This document shows positions 11,737 through 22,985 of a stretch of DNA of 64,000 nt, piece by piece; position 1 is the stretch's first letter, and the number at the start of each line of letters is the position of its first letter. The stretch is taken from contig NC_092310.1 in the NCBI RefSeq assembly GCF_036785885.1, positions 1,178,001 to 1,242,000 on the forward strand. Direction: 5' to 3'. Source of the stretch: Coffea arabica. Lineage: Eukaryota; Streptophyta; Magnoliopsida; Gentianales; Rubiaceae. The translations under genes and the position numbers were made by a program. The notes beneath the pieces are model-generated. The model was given only the letters and a program-made list of their open reading frames with translations. It did no database searches and was not told the DNA's origin.

Positions 11737-11974
11737 CAGTGGCGGAGTTAGGAATTGCAATTAGGGGGGCCAGTCTCTGTTATTTGGATCAAGTCCAAAT
11801 AACTTTCAAACATTATTGTTTGGATCCTTGAGAGGGGGGCAAAGTGAAATTTTTTATCAATATTTGGGGGGCAAAACAATATAATAAAATTTTTTTTACT
11901 TAGAAATTTTTTTTTTTTAACAATTGGAGGGGGGGCGGTTGCCCCACCTGGCCCCCCCCTTCCCTCCGCCCCTG
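11737..11974. mobile_element. hAT-type miniature inverted-repeat element, 238 bp
   Basis: The element starts CAGTGGCGGAG and ends CTCCGCCCCTG, giving an 11-bp terminal inverted repeat with one mismatch. It is flanked on both sides by the 8-bp duplication GTTTTGAC (11729-11736 and 11975-11982). The paralogous spacer at about 16210 has the uninterrupted single copy GTTTTGACCTATCC, which is an empty site. No coding capacity. An 8-bp duplication and CAG...CTG ends are typical of hAT-derived elements. Confidence 0.9.
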
Positions 11975-12738
11975 GTTTTGACCTATCCTGTTTGGTTGTG
12001 GAGCAACCTGCTGTCGTTGAAAAATGGCTTGGTAGTCTTAAGAAATGGAGAAAAGGAAACAAAAAGTTTAGAATATTCAGTATTTTAGTTATGTAATGTG
12101 CATAAATTATGTAATATTTTAATCATGTATTTTGTTGATGAGTTTCTAGAGTGGTCGACTGTAGGATCTTGTTTAATTTGGACAAGTATTGTATTATTTT
12201 TTTTAGATATTTCTATTTTTTCCATCTAATTATATGAGGGTTAGATTACCCTGTACACCCAACATTTTAGATATTTTGGGCTTTGCAAACTTTTTTTTTT
12301 TTTCCATTTTTTCTTCAAAGGGTGAGATTTTGAAACACTTTGAACACTTGTTACAAGAGCTCCAAAGGTTTTATATTGAACAATTAAAATTTAAAGTATG
12401 GTAGAGAAAGTTCATCCAGTCCGTGGAGATGCATGATGCATTCCTTTAGTCTAACAGGGTTCATCTTTCCTGTATGCAAGGGTAAAAGAAAAAACAAATG
12501 TTCTTCACAAATTGATTATAATTCAGGTACAAATATTAAGAAAAAAATTGTAGTGACCACAAATTGTATTTTCCCGAAACACGGAAAATGCAATGTATTA
12601 TTGTTCATGGAATTAGTGCACTAACAAAGGGTCCAAAATAATGTATGATTCGGAGTAATTTAGTCAGGAGATCAATGTGTAAACTAGGGATCCAATTATT
12701 TATGCACCCTGAAGCTCCTTTGGAGGGTATTACCCATA

Positions 12739-13531
12739 CTATGGGTAGTAATGGTTATCCCACCAAAATTGTGACTGAAGATATTTGACGACATTCTTGT
12801 CAACCTGGAATGCTTTAGTGAGAACATCACGAGAAATGGGAGGCTTTGATCCGAAAACAGCATTAGCAATGGTGATGACTCCAGGATTCTGGCTGCTTAG
12901 ACCAGCAAAAGCAACAGCATTGGAATGTCCCTTATTGAACTGAAAATGAATGAGGCCTTCAGGGAACACAAACACATCTCCTGGATTCAAAACCTTGGTG
13001 AAGAGCTTATTCTTCATGTTCATGCCTGGATTTGAAGTAACGAAACCAACAAGAAGAGTGCCCTCTAAAACAACGAGGATCTCGGTAGCACGGGGGTGAG
13101 TGTGGGGAGGGTTCAAACCATATGGCGCAAAATCGATGCGTGCTAAGGAAACACCTAAAGTGTTGAGTCCTGGAATTTGGTTGACATTAACTGTTGTTAC
13201 ATTCGACCCGAGTGGATTTGCTGTGCTTCCAGGCTTGTTAAGCCCTGGAAAGAAGAAATCTTCGGGTTTCACAATCTTTGGATCCTTGCATATCTTTCCA
13301 TTGACAAATACTGCATTAGCCATGATTCAACTAAGTTAGTTTGTCAAACATAGTTAGAATTCAAGTATAACATTCAAGCGTCAAGAAATTTTTGAAGTAA
13401 TCTAGTTTACCTCCGGCATTGGCATCAGGAACTGCCACACAAAAATCCTGCAGTGGACTTGGATCGGATGCATGGACAACTGTAAAAACAAGTGCCAAGA
13501 TGGCTGCAGCAATATGGATCCGAACTGCCAT
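12739..13531 (-). CDS. Germin-like protein GLP-B, two exons, 230 aa
   Basis: This is a secreted cupin of the germin-like family, which form apoplastic oligomers with a bound Mn ion; several members have superoxide dismutase or other oxidase activity. Exon 1 is 13411-13531 and exon 2 is 12739-13310. The intron begins GTAAAC and ends AATGCAG. Residues 1-21 form a signal peptide ending VVHA. C31 and C48 are the conserved disulphide pair. Germin box 1 is [13 protein letters not shown], with metal ligands H110, H112 and E117. Box 2 is [18 protein letters not shown], with ligand H162. NVT at 77 is a likely N-glycosylation site. All ligands are intact. Its first exon, promoter and the start of exon 2 resemble GLP-D, while the rest of exon 2 and the downstream spacer match GLP-C, so it looks recombinant. 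The in-frame ATG at 13323 lies in the intron and is not the start. Confidence 0.93.
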
Positions 13532-14031
13532 GGTTATCACAAAAGAGGTATCAAACTATGTGAACTAATTAGAAAGATGGTAACTTGTTTCTTCTCTGGT
13601 GGTGGAAGGACATGTGGGAAAGATGCCTATTTATAGCCACTTTTGGTACTTTGAACTGGTCATTACATTTTCTCATCTTAAAGATTAAAAAAGGCCGCAT
13701 TGTCTATGTGTACTATTTTTGCACAATTCAACCGACGAAAGATTCTGCAACCACTGCTTTCGACTTTGTCATTTTCAGTAGGACTGATTAATAGCATGTA
13801 AATGGACCTTTTCATTTCCTGTTTCTTGTCTGTGTACGTAACTTAGAAGGTGGATGGACTTTTTCTTTCTTTTTATGTTTGCAAAATCTACTCTGGACTT
13901 GCGTATATGCAGATCGGTAAGTTCTAACGTCTAGTGATTGCTTTTTAAATCACCTTGGTTTATTATTTCCATATTTTATTTAAGCTGTTAAATGTTGAAG
14001 AAAATATAGATGTAACCCTTGATTAGTTTTC
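13532..14031. repeat. GLP promoter segment, type I (GLP-B copy)
   Basis: Upstream region of GLP-B, nearly identical to the GLP-D upstream region (22021-22519) and unlike that of GLP-C. It contains the TATA box and then the GACTTTTTCTTTC stretch at 13857 that also borders the CACTA element. No gene is seen. Confidence 0.8.
13628..13635 (-). promoter_or_regulatory. TATA box of GLP-B
   Basis: TATAAATA on the minus strand, about 100 bp upstream of the start codon. The same box is at the same distance in GLP-C and GLP-D. Confidence 0.75.
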
Positions 14032-16943
14032 CAAATTTTGGATGAAACCAATTTTCGTTTAATCATTCAATTCAATACCGGCCAACAGCCTCTTGGGGAT
14101 AAAGGAAGCAAACTTTGTCTCCCACCCGTCACTACCAGCCACTATATGTGGCTTCGTCCGACGGTGGTTCCCATGCTACAAACAAATTTATTTCAATTCA
14201 ATACCAGATTTTACACCTGTGTTTGTAGCCACATTCTGTGGCTTCCTTCATGGTGGTTCTCGTGCGACAAAAAAAAAAAATTCAATTCAATACCAGATTT
14301 TACACCATGCTTGTTTATTTACCCAATCAAAGTTCATAGCAGTGTTTTGATATTTTCGTTTACGTCGTAGATTTGAATAGTTAAAGTTAAAATTATAAAC
14401 TATCTTAATCATTTGTATGATGTATTCCTTGAACAGACCTTGGCTTGAAAATTTGGGGAAATTTTCTAGTAAAAATTGAGATAATGAATTAAGTTTTTAT
14501 GAATATTCATTAACCAACGTTTTAGAGAATTAGCACATGTATCAATATATCAATTATAGTATTTATTAAACTTAGTTACTCATATATGATTAAAATAATA
14601 GTTCAAATGAAAAAAAAATGACACTTCTTGTCCCCCAATGTTAAGGAGTTGTAAAATTTCCGTCCCCAATGTTTCATTGAAAGCACATTTAGTCCCTATA
14701 ATTTCAATTTGCTACCAATTTATTAGAGTAAATCAACCAATTTGGATGGGAAGTTTTTTGCAAATAACTCATTTAGTCCTTTTACATTTTATGTAAAGTA
14801 TCTTTAGTCCATCGTCTTTTATTTTGTCTCACTTAGTCTTTTTACATTTTTTCTAACACTAAACTTAGTTCTTATTTCACTTCCACCACCCAGCAGCGTT
14901 AAAAAGTTTTGATCAGAATTTCAACTTTCTCCTCAACAAAAAATTCTTTAATTTTTTGGCAAAGGAAGGGTAAGATTTAAGAAACGCGGGAGGGAGGGGG
15001 GAAGATGTTTTGAACCTAGGGCTAATTAATACGGTTTAAATCTTAACACTACATTAAAGCCTCCTTGGCAAACTTTCTTCTCTTTTCTTTTGTTTTCTTT
15101 TTTTTTTTACATTAATTTTATTTTTAGTTTTTACTTTGTTCAACTATTTTCACTATTTTCCTTTCTTAACATAATTTCTTGTTTTGCTCTAGTCCCCATT
15201 CTTTTTTTTTTTTTTTCATTTAGCACACATTTACTATTTTTTTTAAGCACCAAAACTTCCTTTGCAGAAAAACTTTTTTCACCTTCAAATTAGGTAGCTT
15301 TAAAAGCATGACAAAAGGTTCGACTATTCTTTAGAAAAAAAAAATCTTTTCTTTTTTGTCATTTCTTTTTAAATATTCCTTTTCCTTTTTTAAAAAACTA
15401 TTTTCAACTATTTTTTGCTATTTTTTGAATTAATCTTTTTTGTATTGTTAGTGTAGCAATTTTATTACACTAGCTAGTGTAGATGTATGCCAAATAATCT
15501 TTATTCAAATTTCAAATCCTTTCATTTGCACATATGGCATGTGTTCCAGTTTGCTTGTGTAAAAAAATTGCTACACTAATAATATAGAAAAGATTAATTA
15601 TTTTTTTCTCTATAATTTCTTCCTTTTCTCTTTTATAAAAGAGGAGGAGGAAGAGTAACACGAATGAGAGACACATAGAAGATAAAGAAAGAGAGGGAGA
15701 GTGAGAAAGAGAGGGAAGCTGCCGAGACTAAATGTGTTCAAGAAAAGCTGAAAATGTGAGTAATTGAGATACCCCAAATTGGTCCAAATCAAAATATAGG
15801 GTAACCCAACCTGAAATTTTGAAAATGGTTATGTTATCCGAATATGCTTGACATAAATAGGTTGGAATATTGTTTTTTATTTTACGAAAACATGGTTATT
15901 TGAACCTACCTATATATGTGTATATGATTGGTTAGGGTAACCAGTACCCAAAATTCAATCTCTAACTATTTAGTCCTTTACTTGTAAATTAAGTTAGGAG
16001 ATCCATTGCACATTTATATTTTCTTTTTGACTTATGAATTAAACCAGTTAATATTAACTCTCTGCTACATTTTGTCAAATGTTACATTCATTGTCACTAA
16101 TTCCATTCACTCCACTACATTCATTGTACTTTTCCTTTATTCAAAATTACTTTTCCTTGCTCATAATATCAATATCTGTTTATTTGCTCTACTTACTTTT
16201 GTTTTTAAAAAGTTTTGACCTATCCTGTTTGGTTGTGGAGCAACCTACTGTCGTTGAAAAATGGCTTGGTAGTCTTAAGAAATGGAGAAAAGGAAACAAA
16301 ATGTTTAGAATATTCAGTATTTTAGTTATGTAATGTGCATAAATTATGTAATATTTTAATCATGTATTTTGTTGATGAGTTTCTAGAGTGGTCGACTGTA
16401 GGCTCTTGTTTAATTTGGACAAGTATTGTATTATTTTTTTAGACATTTCTATTTTTTCCATCTAATTATATGAGGGTTAGATTACCCTGTACACCCAACA
16501 TTTTAGATGTTTTGGGCTTTGCAAACTTTTTTTTTTCTTTCCATTTTTTTTCAAAGGGTGAGATTTTGAAACACTTTGAACACTTGTTACAAGAGCTCCA
16601 AAGGTTTTATATTGAACAATTAAAATTTAAAGTATGGTAGAGAAAGTTCATCCAGTCCGTGGAGATGCATTCCTTTAGTCTAACAGGGTTCATCTTTCCT
16701 GTATGCAAGGGTAAAAGAAAAAACAAATGTTCTTCACAAATTGATTATAATTCAGGTACAAATATTAAGAAAAAAATTGCGAAACACGGAAAATGCAATG
16801 TATTATTGTTCATAGAATTAGTGCACTAACAAAGGTTCCAAAATAATGTATGATTTGGAGTAATTTAGTCAGGAGATCAATGTGTAAACTAGGGATCCAA
16901 TTATTTATGCACCCTGAAGCTCCTTTGGAGGGTTTTACCCATA
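14032..16943. repeat. GLP-unit spacer, X type (copy 2)
   Basis: Near-identical paralogue of 9573-12738, downstream of GLP-C. It lacks the 238-bp hAT element and has a few small indels, for instance in poly-A, poly-T and CACTATTTT runs. It includes the 90-bp minisatellite, the TAGTCC-rich part and the purine stretch. No gene is supported. Confidence 0.8.
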
Positions 16944-17776
16944 TTATGGGTAGTAGTGGTTATCCCTCCAAAATTGTGACTGAAGATATTTGACGACATT
17001 CTTGTCAACCTGGAATGCTTTAGTGAGAACATCACGAGAAATGGGAGGCTTTGATCCGAAAACAGCATTAGCAATGGTGATGACTCCAGGATTCTGGCTG
17101 CTTAGACCAGCAAAAGCAACAGCATTGGAATGTCCCTTATTGAACTGAAAATGAATGAGGCCTTCAGGGAACACAAACACATCTCCTGGATTCAAAACCT
17201 TGGTGAAGAGCTTATTCTTCATGTTCATGCCTGGATTCGAAGTAACGAAACCCACAAGAAGAGTGCCCTCTAAAACTACGAGGATCTCGGTAGCACGGGG
17301 GTGAGTGTGGGGAGGGTTCAAACCATAAGGTGCAAAATCGATGCGTGCTAAGGAAACACCTAAAGTGTTGAGTCCTGGAATCTGGTTGACATTAACTGCT
17401 GTTACATTCGATCCGAGCGGATTTGATGTGCTTCCAGGCTCCTTAAGCCCTGGAAAGAAGAAATCTTTGGCTTCCACAAGCTTTGGATCCTTGCATATCT
17501 TTCCATTGACAAATACTGCATTAGCCAAGACAAAAAAAAAAAAAAAAAGTTAGTATGTCACACATTAACTGGAATATTAGTGTTTTTTTTTTTAAAAGTA
17601 ATATAATGGCACCAATTAAGACAGTCATGAAAATTTTAAAAACAATATAGTTTACCGCCAGCATTGGCATCAGGAACTGCGACACAAAAATCCTGCAATG
17701 GACTTGGATCAGAAGCATGGACAATTGTAAAAACAAGTGCCAAGATGGCTGCAGCTATGTGGAAGCGAAAAGCCAT
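16944..17776 (-). CDS. Germin-like protein GLP-C, two exons, 230 aa
   Basis: Second intact germin-like gene. Exon 1 is 17656-17776 and exon 2 is 16944-17515. The intron begins GTAAAC, ends AATGCAG and contains a long T tract just before the acceptor. The signal peptide ([16 protein letters not shown]...) ends IVHA. The two cysteines, [10 protein letters not shown] and [10 protein letters not shown] are all intact, so metal binding is expected. Exon 2 is nearly identical to GLP-B from about the VNQIPGLN stretch onward. It differs before that ([19 protein letters not shown]). The last exon ends FWRDNHYYP against FWWDNHYYP in GLP-B. Its promoter is of a second type, not shared with B or D, so it may be expressed differently. 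Confidence 0.93.
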
Positions 17777-18763
17777 GGTTATCAGAAAGGAAGTATCAAA
17801 CTATATCAGCTAGTTCGAAAGATGAAAAGTTGTTCTTCTCAGATTGTGGATGAATATGTGGTAAAGATTCCTATTTATAGCTATCTTTGGTTGAACCAGT
17901 CATTATGTTTTCATGTCTCAACGATTAGAAAAATGCCACCTTGTCTTCCTAATCTATTTTTGTACAAGTCAACCAACGAATGATTCAGCAACAACTACCT
18001 GCTACTTCACATTTTCTTTCCTCTTGCACGTACGGCAAGACTGATTTGGTCATTTAGGACATCAGGGTTCACGTAAATATTTCCTTGTTTACCCTATATG
18101 CTATACATTTCCCACAAAGTGGTACAGTGATACAAGGTGTTGACGGACCAAGTAACTGGTAAGACCTTTTCTTGAAGAGACGGCCTTTGATATTTCTTGC
18201 TTCCAGATGTTTACTTTCTGACCTCAGTAAAATGATGCATTAGTTGCAACTAATCAGTTTGAAATTCGCAGGCTCAATCCAACTTTACAAAGTAGCATCT
18301 GGGATTAGCGCAAAAGAATCAAATATATGGTAATCGTCTGGGAGTAGAGGACCTAATTACTTCAGATAATTATACAAAGATAACTCAGAACTTGAATTTC
18401 AAACTTCTTTGGCAAAACCTATGATATGTAATTATATTTGCAAATTTTAGCTAGCTGGAATACCAAGCATTCATTTCCTGTTTCCTGTCTGTGCAAATAA
18501 TTCCTGCTTGCGGGTGATAAATATTCCAATCAATAGCATCTAAACATATAGATCGACCTCTTTTCATTACCTGTTTCTTGTCCGTGTAACTCAGCGCATT
18601 TCTGGACTTTTTCTTTCCAAAATCATCTCAGAACTTGCCAAATTGCAGCTTGGAAGTTCAAAGTTAATTCTACCTTCTAAGTGACTGCTTAACCTTCTTA
18701 GTTTGATATTGCCGTGTTCTATTTAAGCTATTAAATATTGAAAAAGAAAGGAAGATGTAACCC
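17777..18763. other. Promoter region of GLP-C, type II
   Basis: This upstream region is only distantly alignable with those of GLP-B and GLP-D. It shares the TATA box position and short islands such as TTTCCTGTTTCTTGTC. It holds no gene. About 1 kb of it separates GLP-C from the next spacer. Confidence 0.65.
17872..17879 (-). promoter_or_regulatory. TATA box of GLP-C
   Basis: TATAAATA on the minus strand about 100 bp upstream of the ATG, at the same spacing as in the paralogues although the surrounding promoter differs. Confidence 0.75.
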
Positions 18764-20665
18764 TTGATTAATTATCCAAAATTTTGGATGAAACCAATTT
18801 CAATTCACTCAATTCAATTTAAAATCCAGATTTCAAACCCATTAATTACCCTATTAATTATTGGAGTAATTTATATTTTCATTTACATCAAAATGAATGA
18901 ATTATTTGAAGTTAAAATCAGGTTTATGGTTCGACAAGTAGGTTTGATAACTGGGAGTAGAAATGGTGTAAAAAGGGATGGGAGGGTTAAAAAGAATATT
19001 TGAAGCTAAAATCATAAATTGTCCTGCTCATTTATATGATTTGTTCATCTTGAACAGACATTATCTTGAATACTTAGGAAAATTTTCTTGTAAAACTAAA
19101 AGAACTAATTTTAAAGAATATTCATATTAAGCACACTTGTAGAGAATTATCATATGTATTAATCTATCAATTATAATATTTATTAAACTTAATTTATACC
19201 ATCAGGAAAAATAGTTTGAAAGGGAAAATGATACTTTTCCTCTCCAATATTTAGTGGTTGGAAAAATTTCATCCACAAAGTTTCATTGCGAATACATTTA
19301 GTTCCTACAAATTTAATTTATAATCAATAGTACAAGTGATAGCAAATCAACCAATTTGGGTGGAAAAAAAATTGACAAATAGCTCGTTTAGTCCTTCAAT
19401 TTTTTTTTTGTAAATTATCTTTTTTTCTTAATAAATAAAAAATGATATTTTATTTTATCCTGTTTAATGCTTCTATTTTTTTTCCAACCCCAGAAGTACT
19501 TTTTGATTTCACTTCCTTCTACATTCAAATGTGACAATGTTGATGAGTATGACCAAAATTTCAACCTTTCCTTGAAAAAAAAAACTTTACTTTTCTTGTT
19601 GTTTTTTTTATTTTCTTTTGTACATAAATTCTCTGTTTTCTTTTTTACTTTCTTTAGCTATTTTTGACAGTTTTCTTTCTTCTTTTTCTCTAGTCCCTGA
19701 TTTTTTTTTTCTATTTAGTCCTTTTATTTTTTTCCCTTAAATACCATTTGCCAGAAAACTTTTTCCATCACCAAACTCGGTGGCTTAAAAGGGCATGACA
19801 ACTGTTCATATTCTTTTACAAAAAAAGGAAATCTATAATTTTTTGGATTTCTTTTTATGTTATTCCTTCATTTTCTTTTTTGCATTTTTAGTTTAAGAAT
19901 CTTATTAAATTAGAACTATAGATGTGTTAAATATTATTTACTCAAATTTCAAAATTTTCATTTCCACATGTAGCATGCATTCCAATCCCACTCGTATTAA
20001 AAAAAAACTACTACACTGAAAATCTAAACATTAATTCTTTTCTTTTTATATAATTTTTTTCCTTTCTTTTTCAAAAGAGGAAGAAGAGGCAGCACGAGTG
20101 ATAGATGCAGAGTAGATAAAGGAAGAGTCTGAATTATTGAAAGGGGAGAGAGAAGCTGCCAAGATTACTTTACAGATGATGGACATAGATGATTTTGTTC
20201 TCTCCCTAATTTGAGATTGAGCTTGAGGACAATCTAATGGCTACATCTTAGTTGTTAGGTGAATTTCCAATTATACTTCTTTTCAGTATATTGAATATAT
20301 TTCGATGGTGTTAACAAACTCACATATTGAAATTTTTGTTTTCGCAATGGTTTTTATTACTTTTTTTTTTTTTTTGGTTTGAGATTTTGCAGCACTTTGA
20401 ATTAAGGGTGCAAACGAATCGAATAGAGTCGAGTTTTGGTCTAATCGAATAGAGTCTCAACTTAGTTTTATGAAACTTGAACTCGAACTCGAGTTTGACG
20501 AGTTTAAAATATAAAGTTCGAGTTCGAACTCGACTAAAATTCGAGTCAAGCTCAAACTTAAAAAAAAATATATAATTATTTATTTTAAAAAATGAATAAA
20601 ATAATAAATTTTCTTAACAAATAATAAAACATTGGAGATATATATATAATTTTATTATTAAAATA

Positions 20666-20702
<37 letters not shown>

Positions 20703-21228
20703 ATCTAGTTGGCTCGCGAGTTAACGAGTTGAATATCTTTGAGCTCGAGTTTGGCTTGATCAGTTCAAGCTCGAGTCGAGCTCAGATTCGAGCTGCTCGC
20801 GAGCTGTTTGATTCATTTGCAGTCGTACTTCAAATACTTCTTACAAGTGCTCCAAAGGTTTTTCATTGCACAATGAAACTATGGTAAGAAGAATTCATCC
20901 AATATACGTTCTTTTAATCAGACAAAATTCATCTTTCTAGAATCCAAAAATAAAAGAAGACAAATGTGGTTCATATATTGATTATATCACAGGGCACAAA
21001 AAAAATTAAGAAAAGAGGTAGTGATTTATAAATTGCATTTTCCTGTAAGGTGGCAAAATGCCAATGTATTAATCTATGTAGAACCATTGCAGTAACAAAG
21101 GGGCCGAAATAATGCTGGATTTTGGAGTAATTCCATATGGATGTCAAAGTGGAAATGACCCAATTATTTATGCTTCAACACATTACTGTTGCACCCCGAA
21201 TCTCCTTTGGTTTCAAGAGTTACCCATA
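18764..21228. repeat. GLP-unit spacer, Y type
   Basis: Spacer downstream of GLP-D. It is colinear with the X-type spacers (for example CCAAAATTTTGGATGAAACC at 18776 and the AGAGGAAGAAGAGG purine run near 20075) but clearly diverged from them. Its part 19961-20164 is nearly identical to 1-206. It contains a hAT-like insertion at 20402-20826. No gene is supported; short open frames are AT-rich noise. Confidence 0.7.
20402..20826. mobile_element. Non-autonomous hAT-like element with GAGCTCGAG-rich body, 425 bp
   Basis: The left end reads TTAAGGGTGCAAACGAATCG and the right end has the inverted counterpart TTTGATTCATTTGCAGTCGT. The flanks ACTTTGAA (20394-20401) and ACTTCAAA (20827-20834) look like a decayed 8-bp target duplication. 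The X-type spacers near 16570 lack the insertion. The body is full of CTCGAG and GAGCTCGAG motifs and has an (AT)n core at about 20641-20702. GGGTGCAAACGAG-type ends are common in plant Ac/hAT-derived elements. Confidence 0.7.
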
Positions 21229-22020
21229 CTACGGGTAGTTGTTATCCCACCAAAATTGGGACTGAAGTTTTTTGATGACATCGTTTCCAACCTGGAATGC
21301 TTTGGTAAGAACATCAGGAGAAATTGGAGGATCTGATCCGAATACAGCATTAGCAATGGTGATGACTACTGGATTCTGGCTGCCTAAACCAGCAAAAGCA
21401 ACAGCATTTGAATGTCCTTGGTTGAATTGGAAATGAATGAGGCCTTGGGGGAACACAAACACATCTCCTGGATTCAAAACCTTGGTGAAGAGCTTATTCT
21501 TCATGTTCATGCCCGGATTTGAAGTAACGAAACCAACAACTAGAGTACCCTCCAAAACAAAGAGGACCTCGGTAGCGCGAGGGTGAATGTGGGGAGGGTT
21601 CAAACCATAAGGCGCAAAATCGATGCGCGCTAAGGAAACACCTAAAGTGTTGAGCCCTGGAATTTGGTTGACATTTACTGCTGTTACATTGGACCCGAGT
21701 GGATTTGCTGTGCTTCCGGGTTTGTTAAGCCCTGGAAAGAAGAAATCTTCGGGTTTCACAAGCTTTGGATCCTTGCATATCTTTCCATTGACAAATACTG
21801 CATTAGCCAAGATTCGACTAAGTTAGTTTGTCAAACATAGTTAGGATTCAAGTATATAACATGCAAGAGTCAAGAAATTTTTGAAGTAATCTAGTTTACC
21901 TCCGGCATTGGCATCAGGAACTGCCACACAAAAATCCTGCAGTGGACTTGGATCGGATGCATGGACAACTGTAAAAACAAGTGCCAAGATGGCTGCAGCA
22001 ATATGGATCCGAACTGCCAT
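21229..22020 (-). CDS. Germin-like protein GLP-D, two exons, 229 aa
   Basis: Third intact germin-like gene. Exon 1 is 21900-22020 and exon 2 is 21229-21797, with GTAAAC...AATGCAG intron ends. The signal peptide is identical to that of GLP-B. The metal ligands sit in [13 protein letters not shown] and [10 protein letters not shown]. The box therefore has His-Ile-His instead of His-Thr-His, which keeps both ligands. It differs from B and C through the second half of exon 2 ([35 protein letters not shown]) and ends FWWDNNYP, one residue shorter. It is probably closest to what the lost GLP-A was, because the flanks of the CACTA element match this unit on both sides. Confidence 0.93.
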
Positions 22021-22985
22021 GGTTATCACAAAAGAGGTATCAAACTATGTGAACTAATTAGAAAGATGGTAACTTGTTTCTTCTCTGGTGGTGGAAGGAC
22101 ATGTGGGAAAGATGCCTATTTATAGCCACTTTTGGTACGTTGAACTGGTAATTACATTTTCTCATCTTAAAGATTAAAAAATGCCGCATTGTCTATGTGT
22201 ACTATTTCTGCACAATTCAACCGACGAAAGATTCTGCAACCACTACTTTCGACTTTGTCATTTTCAGTAGGACTGATTAATAGCATGTAAATGGACCTTT
22301 TCATTTCCTGTTTCTTGTCTGTGTACGTAACTTAGAAGGTGGATGGACTTTTTCTTTCTTTTTATGTTTTCAAAATCTACTCTGGACTTGCGTATATGCA
22401 GATCGGTAAGTTCTAACGTCTAGTGATTGCTTTTTAAATCACCTTGGTTTATTATTGCCATATTTTGTTTAAGCTGTTAAATGTTGAAGAAAATATAGAT
22501 GTAACCCTTGATTAGTTTTCCAAATTTTGGATGAAACGGATTTTCATTTACTCATTCAATTCAATACCGGCCAACAGCCTCTTGGGGATAAAGGAATCAA
22601 ACCTTGCCTCCCACCCATCACTACCAGCCACTATATGTGGCTTTGTCCGACAGTGGTTCCCATGCTACAAACAAATTTATTTCAATTCAATACCAGATTT
22701 TACACCTGTGTCTGTGGCCACATTCTGTGGCTTCCTTCATGGTGTTTCTCGTGCGACAAAAAAAAAATTTCAATTCAACACCAGATTTTACACCTTGCTT
22801 GTATATTTACCCAATCAAAGTTCATAGCAGTGTTTTGATATTTTCGTTTACTTCGTAGATTTGAATAGTTAAAGTTAAAATTATAAACTATCTTAATCAA
22901 TTGTATGATGTATTCCTTGAACAGACCTAGGCTTGAAAATTTGGGGAAATTTTCTTGTAAAAATTGAGATAATGAATTAAGTTTT
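22021..22985. repeat. GLP type I promoter followed by the start of another X-type spacer
   Basis: 22021-22519 matches the GLP-B upstream region. From 22520 it continues into an X-type spacer with the 90-bp minisatellite, showing that another GLP unit follows. The spacer is cut at 22985 by a retrotransposon. The paralogues read AAGTTTTTATGAATATTC where this copy reads AAGTTTT and then the LTR. Confidence 0.85.
22117..22124 (-). promoter_or_regulatory. TATA box of GLP-D
   Basis: TATAAATA on the minus strand, about 100 bp upstream of the GLP-D start codon, within a promoter nearly identical to that of GLP-B. Confidence 0.75.

Larger units (their letters stand above)
9573..12738. repeat. GLP-unit spacer, X type (copy 1)
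   Basis: This long AT-rich spacer lies downstream of GLP-B and is nearly identical to 14032-16943 apart from small indels and one transposon insertion. It contains the 90-bp repeat near 9600, a run of TAGTCC/GTCCCT motifs at 10175-10400, long T tracts, a GAGAGG-rich purine stretch at about 11160-11240 and the GLP-B 3' flank. Short open frames in it are not conserved between the copies in a way that suggests protein coding. Confidence 0.8.

Noticed and set aside
13308-13323. ATG at 13323 (MANAVF...) as the start of GLP-B, and the same in C and D
   Set aside because: It would lack the signal peptide and conserved first cysteine. Exon 1 with both is present upstream and joins in phase through GTAAAC...AATGCAG.
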